Shown piece by piece: positions 52,942-61,012 of a stretch of DNA of 64,000 nt; the first letter of the stretch is position 1; each line of letters begins with the position of its first letter. The notes beneath the pieces were generated by a model. It was not told the DNA's origin. It searched no databases and saw only the letters and a list, made by a program, of their open reading frames with translations. Source of the stretch: an uncultured Lysobacteraceae bacterium (GTDB lineage Bacteria > Pseudomonadota > Gammaproteobacteria > Xanthomonadales > Xanthomonadaceae); the NCBI GenBank assembly GCA_936911875.1, contig CAKZGB010000006.1, positions 264,964-328,963 on the forward strand, written 5' to 3'. Made by a program: the position numbers and the translations under genes.

Positions 52942-53780
52942 GCTGGCTGACGTACCTGACCTATGCGTTGCCGCATCGTGCGCTTTCGGGTGTCGCTCGC
53001 CGACTGGCCTACTCGACCGATCCGCGTGTCAAATCCCGCCTGATTAGCGCGGTCGTGCATAAGTTCGGCGTCAATCTGGACGAAGCCGCGAACCCCGATC
53101 CGGACAGCTACCCTACGTTCAATGCGTTCTTTACGCGTGCCCTTCGCGATGGCGCCCGCACTCCCGCGTCCGATCCGCAAGTGTTGACCCAACCCGCTGA
53201 CGGACGTATCAGTCAGTGCGGTCCCATCGATGGCGATACGATATTCCAGGCCAAGGGCAAATCCTTTACCGCCACTCAATTGCTCGGTGATGCGCAATTG
53301 GCTGCATCCTTCCGCGATGGCATCTTTGCCACGGTGTATCTGTCACCCAAGGACTACCATCGCGTGCATATGCCCTGGACCGGCACGCTGACGGAAACGC
53401 TACACGTCCCCGGCCGCCTGTTCAGCGTTGGCCCTGCGGCCGTCAATACCGTCAACGGACTGTTTGCACGCAACGAGCGACTCGTGTGCATGTTCGATAC
53501 CGATTTCGGGCCGATGGCTATGGTCATGGTCGGCGCGCTACTGGTCTCCGGTGTGGAGACCGTCTGGAGCGGCGTCGAAATTCCGGAGTACGGCGATCAG
53601 ATCCGACGCAAGGACTATCGCGGTCAGGGCATCACGCTCGAGCGCTTTGCTGAAATGGCCCGCTTCAACTACGGATCGACGGTGATCGTATTGTTGCCGA
53701 AGGGCGCCGCGCAACTGGATGCTTCGCTGCAATCCGAGACCCCGGTACGACTCGGCGAGCCATTGGCTCGACGACTGTAA
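52938..53780 (+). CDS. psd: Phosphatidylserine decarboxylase proenzyme
   Basis: Makes phosphatidylethanolamine; a self-cleaving pyruvoyl enzyme. The cleavage site is Gly246-Ser247-Thr248 in NYGSTVIVLLPKG (E. coli has LGST). Autocleavage partners Asp88 (PADGR) and His144 (YHRVHMP) are in place. 280 residues, normal. Start overlaps the SCO1 stop (ATGA). Confidence 0.96.
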   Translation: MSWLTYLTYALPHRALSGVARRLAYSTDPRVKSRLISAVVHKFGVNLDEAANPDPDSYPTFNAFFTRALRDGARTPASDPQVLTQPADGRISQCGPIDGDTIFQAKGKSFTATQLLGDAQLAASFRDGIFATVYLSPKDYHRVHMPWTGTLTETLHVPGRLFSVGPAAVNTVNGLFARNERLVCMFDTDFGPMAMVMVGALLVSGVETVWSGVEIPEYGDQIRRKDYRGQGITLERFAEMARFNYGSTVIVLLPKGAAQLDASLQSETPVRLGEPLARRL

Positions 53781-53792
53781 CGACTTATACGG

Positions 53793-53815
53793 AAAAGGAT
53801 CGCTTAGCGATCCTT
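53793..53815. terminator. Hairpin between psd and the transglycosylase gene
   Basis: Perfect 9-bp stem AAGGATCGC/GCGATCCTT (53795-53803 with 53807-53815), loop TTA, followed on the minus strand by TTTTCC. The loop is the stop codon of the transglycosylase gene, so the stem uses its last three codons. Confidence 0.65.
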
Positions 53816-55360
53816 ACAGACCGTGATATCCAGCTTCTGACCGACCCGCAACGGCGAGGTCGCACTCAGAGCATTGGCACTGGCCAACTGCGACACGGCA
53901 CAACCGAACTTACGCGACACCGAGGTCAGCGTTTCACCGGTCTGAACGCTGTACGTAGTTGGTGCAGCAGGCACCGCCGCGGCACCACTCTCATTCGCCA
54001 CGGCAACACCGCCGGTCTCAACGGTTTTGAAATTACCCACCCGCACGATGGCATTGCGGACTTGGCTTTTCATCAGCTGCTGAGTCAGTTCGGCGCGTCG
54101 TCCCGAATTGCAGTAGCTGCGATACAACGACGCGATCCGCGTCGTACCGTTCAGGACACTGCCGGCAGGAATGGTGGAGTCGGCTTCCCAACGCGGATTG
54201 AGGTTGCGCAGCGCGCGGAAGTAACCATCTCGGCTGCCGCGGTTGCCCAAACAGATCGTCAGCTCATAAAGAGACGTTGGACGATCTACGCGGAACGTAG
54301 TCGGCCGCGCACTGACGCGCGGGAAATACACGCCGTATTCGCGCGGATGGAGATAGATCCAGGCCGCCGCGATCACCATCGGAACGTAATCCTTGGTCTC
54401 CGCGGGGAACTGGTTGTAGACCGACTCATTCCAGAAGTTGGCGCCGGCAGAGGCGTTGTAAACGCGCAAGGCACGGCCTTCGCCACCGTTGTATGCAGCT
54501 AGTGCCAGTTCGATGGAACGGTTCAACTCGCCCATACGCTCCGCAAGATACTCGGCAGCGGCTTGCGATGAGGCGCGCGGATCAAAGCGCGTATCAAATC
54601 CGGTGCCGTCATTGCCGAGGCCGAACCGACGACCGGTAGCCGGCATGAACTGGAACGGACCTGCGGCACCGGCGCGTGAGGACACGTGCACCTTGCCATT
54701 GGATTCCTTGGCCATGATGCCGAACATCAGGGCCTCGGGCAGACCGTACTGCTCGGCGGCAGGAGCGACGTATTGCCGCATGTACTGATAGTTCTCGTAC
54801 GAATTCATCAGCGATGGCCGCATATCGGTCAGCCATTTGCGGATACCGGCTTGAATGGCCGGATTGAACTGCACCATTTCCGCGAACTTCGCACGACGCT
54901 CACTGAGCAGATCCGCGGCGGCACGCTGCGTACCCTCACCCGCCAGAGAAGGATTAATCGCCCGACTCACGCCTTCGCCCTGATTCTCCTCATCTTCGCC
55001 AATGACTTCATCGCCGGCAGCCGATGCGGCACTGAATCGCAGCAATTCCGTGTAGCGCGACATTAGCGTACCCAAATCGCAGCCTCGCTCCTGGCCGCAA
55101 CGATCCATCACGAGCTTCATTTGCGCAAGCGACTCATCGACTTGAATGCGAGCGTCTTCGTCGCCCTCGGCGAGATCCTGGATTCCCTGACGGTAATCGG
55201 CAGCCGCCCGATCAAAATCAGCAGCAGCCGTTGAAGTGGCCGAAGTAGCCGAAGTGGCTGCGGGCTTGGCCTTGCGCGGAGCGGCGCTACCCGAATTGGG
55301 GAGCAAGGCGAGATTAGCGGCCAGTACGAAGGCGACTAGAGCATTAGGACGACAATTCAA
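53804..55360 (-). CDS. MltD-like membrane-bound lytic transglycosylase with LysM
   Basis: Cleaves peptidoglycan glycan strands. Signal peptide at residues 1-26 (ending NSGSAA), an Ala/Thr linker, a helical region to about 200 and an SLT domain at about 200-330 with catalytic Glu219 (FGIMAKESNGKVH), SSRAGAAGPFQFMPATGRR and ALAAYNGGEGRA. One LysM repeat lies at about 466-515 (YSVQTGETLTSVSRKFGCAV). MltD usually has two LysM copies; here only one is clear. There is no obvious lipobox Cys. Confidence 0.9.
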   Translation of the reverse strand: MNCRPNALVAFVLAANLALLPNSGSAAPRKAKPAATSATSATSTAAADFDRAAADYRQGIQDLAEGDEDARIQVDESLAQMKLVMDRCGQERGCDLGTLMSRYTELLRFSAASAAGDEVIGEDEENQGEGVSRAINPSLAGEGTQRAAADLLSERRAKFAEMVQFNPAIQAGIRKWLTDMRPSLMNSYENYQYMRQYVAPAAEQYGLPEALMFGIMAKESNGKVHVSSRAGAAGPFQFMPATGRRFGLGNDGTGFDTRFDPRASSQAAAEYLAERMGELNRSIELALAAYNGGEGRALRVYNASAGANFWNESVYNQFPAETKDYVPMVIAAAWIYLHPREYGVYFPRVSARPTTFRVDRPTSLYELTICLGNRGSRDGYFRALRNLNPRWEADSTIPAGSVLNGTTRIASLYRSYCNSGRRAELTQQLMKSQVRNAIVRVGNFKTVETGGVAVANESGAAAVPAAPTTYSVQTGETLTSVSRKFGCAVSQLASANALSATSPLRVGQKLDITVCKDR

Positions 55361-55525
55361 AACGGCGGATTCTCGCAGCTGGCTGGTGAACGTTCTAGGG
55401 TAGCCCTGCCTTCCCCAGGGTTCAAGCGCAACCGATGAACTCGGATTCAGCTAATCAGGGTGGCAGATGGACGGACGGATCCGTACACTGGGTTTTCGAC
55501 TCGACTCAGCGGAACTGCATCACCT

Positions 55526-57037
55526 ATGGATCCCATTCTTCTTGGCAAATCCGTCACCACGCCTGAAAGCGGCAATGTCTATCTGGAGCCCAAGCTCGGC
55601 AATCGCCACGGTCTGATCGCGGGCGCCACAGGTACCGGTAAGACCGTGACGCTGATGACCCTGGTCGAAGGCTTCTCCAAGATCGGTGTTCCCGTATTCA
55701 TTGCAGACGTCAAAGGCGATGTCGCCGGCCTGTCTCAAGCCGGAACGCCGAATGCCAAGATCCAGGAGCGCGTGGCGCAACTGAATCTCACCTCTTATGC
55801 GCCCAAAGCCAGTCCGGTGACGTTCTGGGACTTGTACGGCAAGCTCGGGCACCCGGTGCGTGCCACCGTAAGCGAGATCGGTCCGACGTTGCTGTCGCGA
55901 ATTCTTGAACTCAATGACACCCAATCCGGCGTGCTCGACATTCTGTTCAAGCTCGCGGACGATCGCGGTCTGCTGCTGATGGATCTGGCCGATCTGCGCG
56001 CAGTGCTCAATCTGATTGCAGAGCAACGCAAAGACATCTCCACGCAATACGGCCTGGTGAGCACCCAATCGATCGGCGCTATTCAACGCGCACTACTGCG
56101 ACTGGAAAGCGATGGCGGTGAGGCCTTCTTTGGTGAACCGGCGCTGGAGCTTGCAGACATCATGCGCACGACGGCTGATGGCCGCGGTGTTGTCAACATT
56201 CTTGCTGCCGACCAGCTGGTGCTCAAACCGCGTCTGTATTCGAGCTTTCTGCTGTGGCTGATGTCGGAACTGTTTGAGACGCTGCCTGAAGTCGGCGATC
56301 TGGACAAGCCGAATCTCGTCTTTATTTTTGACGAAGCGCATTTGCTGTTCGATGATGCCCCACCCGCACTGCAAGATCGCGTTGAACAGGTCATCCGTCT
56401 GATTCGCTCCAAGGGTGTGGGCGTCTATTTCTGCTCGCAATACCCGGACGACGTGCCCGATGTGATCCTCGGCCAGTTGGGCAATCGCGTGCAGCATGCC
56501 TTGCGTGCCTTTACGCCGCGCGATCAAAAGGCCGTAAAAACTGCTGCCGACACCTTTGTACCGAATCCGGCGTTGGATGTGGCCGCGACGATTTCCCAGC
56601 TGGGCACCGGTGAAGCACTGGTCTCCGTTCTTAAGGAAGGCGGCATCCCGACTCCGGTCGAACGTACACTCATCGCGCCGCCGGAATGCCGACTGGGACC
56701 GGTTACGGCTGCGGAACGCCAGCAAACCCGAGATTCCGGCTCTATCGGCGCCAAGTACGATCAGCTGCTGAATCGGGAATCCGCTGCCGAGAAATTGGCC
56801 GTGCGTGCCGATACGCGTACCACGGCGGCCGATGCGCCGGTCGCCGCACCAAAGAAAGATCAGGCGACCGAAGAAAAAGAAGGTGGCGTGATCAGCGACA
56901 TCCTTTGGGGTAGCGGTCGCCGCCAGGGCATGGTCGAAACGATGGCCAAGCAGACGGCACGCACAGTCGGCAGCCAGATCGGCCGTCAGATTCTGCGTGG
57001 CGTACTGGGCGGCATCTTTGGTGGTAGCCGTCGCTAA
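55526..57037 (+). CDS. HerA-like ATPase (DUF853/YjgR family)
   Basis: FtsK/HerA-superfamily ATPase of unknown cellular task, 503 residues. Walker A is GATGTGKT (33-40) after NRHGLIAG; Walker B is LVFIFDEAHLLFDD near 265-280. Mid-protein LLDLADLRAVLNLIAEQRK-type segments are typical for YjgR. The C-terminus is Arg/Gly-rich and ends with GGIFGGSRR. ATG 55526 is preferred to 55460 because it starts at MDPILLGKS, the family N-terminus. greB follows after 2 bp. Confidence 0.9.
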   Translation: MDPILLGKSVTTPESGNVYLEPKLGNRHGLIAGATGTGKTVTLMTLVEGFSKIGVPVFIADVKGDVAGLSQAGTPNAKIQERVAQLNLTSYAPKASPVTFWDLYGKLGHPVRATVSEIGPTLLSRILELNDTQSGVLDILFKLADDRGLLLMDLADLRAVLNLIAEQRKDISTQYGLVSTQSIGAIQRALLRLESDGGEAFFGEPALELADIMRTTADGRGVVNILAADQLVLKPRLYSSFLLWLMSELFETLPEVGDLDKPNLVFIFDEAHLLFDDAPPALQDRVEQVIRLIRSKGVGVYFCSQYPDDVPDVILGQLGNRVQHALRAFTPRDQKAVKTAADTFVPNPALDVAATISQLGTGEALVSVLKEGGIPTPVERTLIAPPECRLGPVTAAERQQTRDSGSIGAKYDQLLNRESAAEKLAVRADTRTTAADAPVAAPKKDQATEEKEGGVISDILWGSGRRQGMVETMAKQTARTVGSQIGRQILRGVLGGIFGGSRR

Positions 57038-57039
57038 CT

Positions 57040-57516
57040 GTGGCAACAAGTCTGATTACGCGCGAGGGCTTTGAACGCCTTCGAAATGAACTCAATGAGC
57101 TGTGGCGCGTGCAGCGACCTGAAATTGTTCGCGCGCTGTCGGCTGCAGCGGCAGAAGGCGATCGTAGCGAGAATGCGGAATACATTTACCGCAAAAAGCA
57201 GCTGCGTGAGCTTGATCGTCGCGTGCGGTATTTGAGTAAGCGTCTGCCGGATTTGAAAGTGGTCGATCAGCAGCCTGCCGATCCGAACCGGATCTATTTC
57301 GGCGCCACTGTGGAACTCGAAAATCTGGGCACCGGTGATGTCGTGCGGTATCGCATCGTCGGACCCGACGAAACGGATGCCCCCACGGGAAAGATCAGCG
57401 TGGATTCGCCGATGGCGCGCGCACTGATCAAACGGCAGGTCGATGATGAGTTCACCGTGCAGCTGCCTTCTGGCCCTGCAGAATTCAGCATTTTGGATGT
57501 GCGATACGGCGACTGA
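57040..57516 (+). CDS. greB: Transcription elongation factor GreB
   Basis: Rescues backtracked RNA polymerase by stimulating transcript cleavage. The N-terminal coiled coil carries the acidic-tip region AAAEGDRSENAEYIYRKKQL (Asp/Glu at about 40-45); the FKBP-like C-terminal domain has YRIVGPDETD and SPMARALIKRQVDDEF. 158 residues; YIYRKKQLRELDRR is GreB- rather than GreA-like. GTG start, 2 bp after the HerA-like stop, suggesting coupling. Confidence 0.95.
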   Translation: MATSLITREGFERLRNELNELWRVQRPEIVRALSAAAAEGDRSENAEYIYRKKQLRELDRRVRYLSKRLPDLKVVDQQPADPNRIYFGATVELENLGTGDVVRYRIVGPDETDAPTGKISVDSPMARALIKRQVDDEFTVQLPSGPAEFSILDVRYGD

Positions 57517-57518
57517 GT

Positions 57519-58850
57519 TCAGTCGTCGAACGGAACTTCACCGTAGAGATCGTGCTCGTCTGCACCCATGATTTCGACGTCGACGAAATCACCGGGTTTC
57601 AGGCCCGCTTCAAAGCCGTTTTGAATCTGCACTAAGCCGTCGATTTCGGGCGCATCGGCCTTGCTGCGGGCAATGGCGAGATCGCCTTCGACCTCATCGA
57701 CCAGACAGGTCTGGATCGTACCGACCTTGGCCTGCAACTTGGCAGCAGAGATTTCCGCCTGCACTTCCATAAAGCGAGCGAGTCGCTCTTCCTGGATTGC
57801 AGGCGGGATCGGACCGGGCAGTTCGTTGGCCTTGGCGCCTTCGACGGGTGAATACGTAAAGGCACCGACGCGATCGAGTTGCGCTTCGCGCAGGAAATCC
57901 AGCAACGTTTCGAACTCGGCCTCAGTTTCGCCCGGGAAACCGACGATAAAGGTGGAGCGGATCGTCAGGTCCGGTGCAATCGAACGCCAGTTGGCGATGC
58001 GGTCCAGCAGTTTGTCTACGGCACCGGGACGCTTCATGAGTTTCAGGATGCGTGGTGCTGCATGCTGGAACGGAATGTCCAGATACGGCAGCACTTTGCC
58101 TTCGGCCATCAGCGGAATGACATCATCGACGTGCGGGTACGGATAGACGTAATGCAGTCGTGTCCACACACCGAGTTCACCCAGACCTTCGCACAAGGAC
58201 TTCATGCGGGTCTGGTATTCGCGGCCATGCCAGGTGCCGGGTGCATAACGCACGTCCACGCCATAGGCCGACGTATCCTGCGAGACGACCAGCAATTCGC
58301 GCACGCCACCGCGGACCAGTTTCTCTGCCTCACGCAGTACGTCATCAACCGGACGCGACACCAGATCGCCGCGCATGCTCGGGATGATGCAGAACGAACA
58401 GCGGTGATTGCAGCCTTCGGAAATTTTTAAAAAGGCGTAATGCTTCGGCGTCAGCTTGAGGCCGTAATCCGGCAGCAAATCGATAAAGGGGTCATGTTTC
58501 GGCGGTACCACATTGTGGACGGCGCTCATCACGGAACCGTAGTCCTGCGGACCGCTGATCGACAGCACTTGCGGATGCGCCTGCAGAATGTCTTCCGGGC
58601 GCTTGCCCAAGCAGCCGGTCACGATGACCTTGCCGTTCTCGGCCATCGCTTCGCCAATCGCATCGAGCGACTCCTGCACAGCGGAATCAATGAATCCGCA
58701 GGTGTTGACCACGACGACATCGGCATCGTCGTAGGATTGCACCAGATCGTAACCCTCGACCTTGAGCTGCGTCAGAATCCGTTCGCTGTCAACCAGAGCC
58801 TTTGGACAGCCAAGGCTAACGAATCCGACTTTAGGTTGGGCGGCGCTCAT
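57519..58850 (-). CDS. rimO: Ribosomal protein uS12 methylthiotransferase RimO
   Basis: Radical-SAM enzyme methylthiolating Asp of S12. In order: the N-terminal UPF0004 domain with its three Cys (SLGCPKALVDSE; VNTCGFID; VTGCLGKRPED), the radical-SAM motif EGCNHRCSFCIIPSMRGDLVSR and a TRAM domain at the end. ATG 58850 (MSAAQPKVGFVSLGCPK) gives 443 residues; the longer frame to 58946 is not conserved-looking. Its 3' end faces greB with a 7-bp inverted repeat (57510-57525) spanning both stops. Confidence 0.96.
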   Translation of the reverse strand: MSAAQPKVGFVSLGCPKALVDSERILTQLKVEGYDLVQSYDDADVVVVNTCGFIDSAVQESLDAIGEAMAENGKVIVTGCLGKRPEDILQAHPQVLSISGPQDYGSVMSAVHNVVPPKHDPFIDLLPDYGLKLTPKHYAFLKISEGCNHRCSFCIIPSMRGDLVSRPVDDVLREAEKLVRGGVRELLVVSQDTSAYGVDVRYAPGTWHGREYQTRMKSLCEGLGELGVWTRLHYVYPYPHVDDVIPLMAEGKVLPYLDIPFQHAAPRILKLMKRPGAVDKLLDRIANWRSIAPDLTIRSTFIVGFPGETEAEFETLLDFLREAQLDRVGAFTYSPVEGAKANELPGPIPPAIQEERLARFMEVQAEISAAKLQAKVGTIQTCLVDEVEGDLAIARSKADAPEIDGLVQIQNGFEAGLKPGDFVDVEIMGADEHDLYGEVPFDD

Positions 58851-58919
58851 AGGAATACGGGGATCTGAAGGGAATCGCCTATTATACGATTGACCGCATA
58901 CCTGACCTGCAGAACCCGC

Positions 58920-59336
58920 ATGAGCGCATTTCAACTGGATCCGCAACTGGCCGCTGACACCCTATTTGTGGGCGATTTGCCGCTATGCCGCGTGCTGCTG
59001 ATGAACGATGCACGCTATCCCTGGCTGATTCTGGTACCGCGTCAAGCCGGTTTACGCGATCTGACCGATCTGAACTCGGCCGATCTCGCACAGTGCATGC
59101 TCGAAGTGCGTACCGCCGCCGATGCACTTAAATCCTGCATCGCATACAGGAAATTGAACGTGGCGTCGCTGGGCAACATGGTGCCGCAGTTGCACATCCA
59201 CGTCATTGGCCGCAATGAAAACGATGCGGCCTGGCCCAAACCGGTCTGGGGCGTGGGTCAGGCCGAGGCCTACTCGGCAGAGCAATTGCCGTTGCAACGA
59301 CTGCGCGACGCGATTCCCGACCTTACTGTGTGGTGA
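58920..59336 (+). CDS. HIT-family (histidine triad) protein
   Basis: Nucleotide hydrolase/transferase-like protein, 138 residues. The triad motif is QLHIHVIGRNEND (about 95-107). The C-terminal VWGVGQAEAYSAEQLPLQ resembles the HIT-like proteins of Xanthomonads and Pseudomonads. ATG 58920 begins MSAFQLDPQL; the frame open from 58890 runs into the rimO leader. Substrate unknown. Confidence 0.9.
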   Translation: MSAFQLDPQLAADTLFVGDLPLCRVLLMNDARYPWLILVPRQAGLRDLTDLNSADLAQCMLEVRTAADALKSCIAYRKLNVASLGNMVPQLHIHVIGRNENDAAWPKPVWGVGQAEAYSAEQLPLQRLRDAIPDLTVW

Positions 59337-59346
59337 GACGCAGCGG

Positions 59347-59913
59347 TCAGGTGCGGGGGAGCGTGACGCCGGTCTGACCCTGATACTTGCCACCGCGATC
59401 CTTGTACGAGGTCTCGCAGACTTCATCGGACTGGAAGAACAGCATCTGGGCGACGCCTTCGTTGGCATAGATGCGTGCGGGCAGCGGCGTCGTGTTGGAG
59501 AACTCGAGCGTGACATGCCCCTCCCACTCCGGCTCCAGCGGCGTGACATTGACGATGATGCCGCAGCGCGCATAAGTGCTCTTGCCCAGGCAAACGACCA
59601 GCGTATCGCGCGGAATACGGAAGTATTCAACGGTGCGGGCCAGTGCAAAACTGTTTGGCGGAATGATGCACTCATCGCCGACAACATCGACAAAACTGCC
59701 GCTGTCAAAATGCTTGGGATCAACGATGGTCGAGTTGATATTGGTAAAGATCTTGAACTCGCGCGAGCAGCGCACATCGTAGCCGTAACTCGAGGTGCCA
59801 TAACTGACGATGCGTTCGCCGTTGACCTGCTTGACCTGGCCGGGTTCAAACGGTTCGATCATGGCCTGTTCCTGTGCCATGCGGCGGATCCAGCGGTCGC
59901 TCTTTATACTCAT
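59347..59913 (-). CDS. dcd: dCTP deaminase
   Basis: Deaminates dCTP to dUTP for dTMP supply. The 188-residue trimer subunit has GTSSYGYDVRCSREFKIF, the catalytic Glu in EGHVTLEFSNTTPLP and ANEGVAQMLFFQSD. dTTP inhibition residues cannot be judged. 79 bp downstream of apbC; a TATACT box lies in the gap. Confidence 0.96.
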   Translation of the reverse strand: MSIKSDRWIRRMAQEQAMIEPFEPGQVKQVNGERIVSYGTSSYGYDVRCSREFKIFTNINSTIVDPKHFDSGSFVDVVGDECIIPPNSFALARTVEYFRIPRDTLVVCLGKSTYARCGIIVNVTPLEPEWEGHVTLEFSNTTPLPARIYANEGVAQMLFFQSDEVCETSYKDRGGKYQGQTGVTLPRT

Positions 59914-59992
59914 AACTGAAAGAATGCTCCGGGGCAGTGCGAAAGTTGCGCGTCAGTGGCCACAGTATAGCGGTCCGATGCTCGCCGTCTGA

Positions 59993-60832
59993 TCAGGCGA
60001 GATTGAGGTCCAGGGTTCCGCGCGTTTTCGGACGCTTTGCCAATTCGCTCAGCAGCGCATCAAGCACTTGCTGATAGGCTGCCGCCGCTTCTGACTCAGG
60101 CTCGGCGATCACAAGCGGCACGCCGGCATCGCCCTGCTCGCGAATGCGCCGTTGCAGCGGCAACTGCCCGAGGAACGGGACCTGATATTCGGCCGCCATT
60201 TTTTCGCCGCCACCCTCACCGAAGATCGGCTCCGCATGGCCACAGCTCGAACAGATGTGCAGCGACATGTTCTCGACCAGGCCCAGGACCGGAATCTCCA
60301 TCTTTTCAAACATCCGCAGGGCTTTGCGGGCATCGAGTGTGGCAACCTCCTGCGGGGTGGTGACGATGACCGCACCGGCAACCGGAATCTTTTGAGCCAT
60401 CGTCAGTTGGATGTCACCGGTACCCGGCGGCAAATCGACAAACAGCAGATCGAGATCATCCCAAAGACTGTCGTTGAGCAGCTGACTCAGGGCCGAAGTG
60501 GCCATCGGCCCGCGCCAGATCATGGGGGTGTCGGACTCGACCAGCAGACCGATCGACATGATCTGCAGGCCGTGGGCTTTCAGCGGCTCAATATGTTTGC
60601 CGTCGGGGCTGTCCGGACGACCGGAGACGCCCAGCATAGTCGGGATGCTCGGACCGTAGATATCCGCATCCAACAGACCGACGCGCAAACCGCGCTGCGC
60701 TGCGGCAACGGCCAGATTGGCGGCCGTCGTGGACTTGCCCACCCCACCCTTGCCGGAACCGACGGCAATGATGTTGCGGATAGCGGGAAGCGGGCTAAGT
60801 TCGCCCTGGACCTGGTGGCGTGGCAATACCAT
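59993..60832 (-). CDS. apbC: Iron-sulfur carrier ATPase ApbC/Mrp
   Basis: P-loop ATPase delivering [4Fe-4S] clusters. Deviant Walker A GSGKGGVGKST (25-35), FVDLPPGTGDIQLTM and the cluster-binding CSSC pair in HICSSCGHAEPIFGEGGGE. At 279 residues it lacks the N-terminal MIP18/DUF59 domain found in many Mrp proteins. Ends in a short basic tail. Confidence 0.94.
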   Translation of the reverse strand: MVLPRHQVQGELSPLPAIRNIIAVGSGKGGVGKSTTAANLAVAAAQRGLRVGLLDADIYGPSIPTMLGVSGRPDSPDGKHIEPLKAHGLQIMSIGLLVESDTPMIWRGPMATSALSQLLNDSLWDDLDLLFVDLPPGTGDIQLTMAQKIPVAGAVIVTTPQEVATLDARKALRMFEKMEIPVLGLVENMSLHICSSCGHAEPIFGEGGGEKMAAEYQVPFLGQLPLQRRIREQGDAGVPLVIAEPESEAAAAYQQVLDALLSELAKRPKTRGTLDLNLA

Positions 60833-60860
60833 ACGAATGAGTGTGGATTAGTGAAAATTC

Positions 60861-60889
60861 ATTGTAGGCCAGTCGGCGGAAACCGCCAA
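60861..60889 (-). promoter_or_regulatory. apbC promoter
   Basis: TTGGCG (60884-60889), 17-bp spacer and TACAAT (60861-60866), about 29 bp before the start codon. Confidence 0.7.
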
Positions 60890-60944
60890 AACGGATATTC
60901 GCAAACAAATTCATTCCGCGGCTTAACCGGGGTTCATTTTCGTG

Positions 60945-60965
60945 GTAACTTCACGTTAAGGTTAC
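60945..60965 (+). promoter_or_regulatory. Inverted repeat upstream of the TonB-dependent receptor gene
   Basis: GTAAC-N11-GTTAC, nearly symmetrical inside (CTT...AAG), 48 bp before the receptor ATG. A possible operator; the regulator is unknown. The 180-bp apbC-receptor gap also holds the apbC promoter and an AAGGA ribosome site 11 bp before the ATG. Confidence 0.4.
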
Positions 60966-61012
60966 GTTTATGAACCGATAACACTGACACGAGAAGAAGG
61001 ATTCATTCAGAC

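Noticed and set aside
60945..60965. Iron (Fur) box ahead of the TonB-dependent receptor
   Set aside because: The GTAAC-N11-GTTAC repeat does not match the 19-bp AT-rich Fur palindrome.
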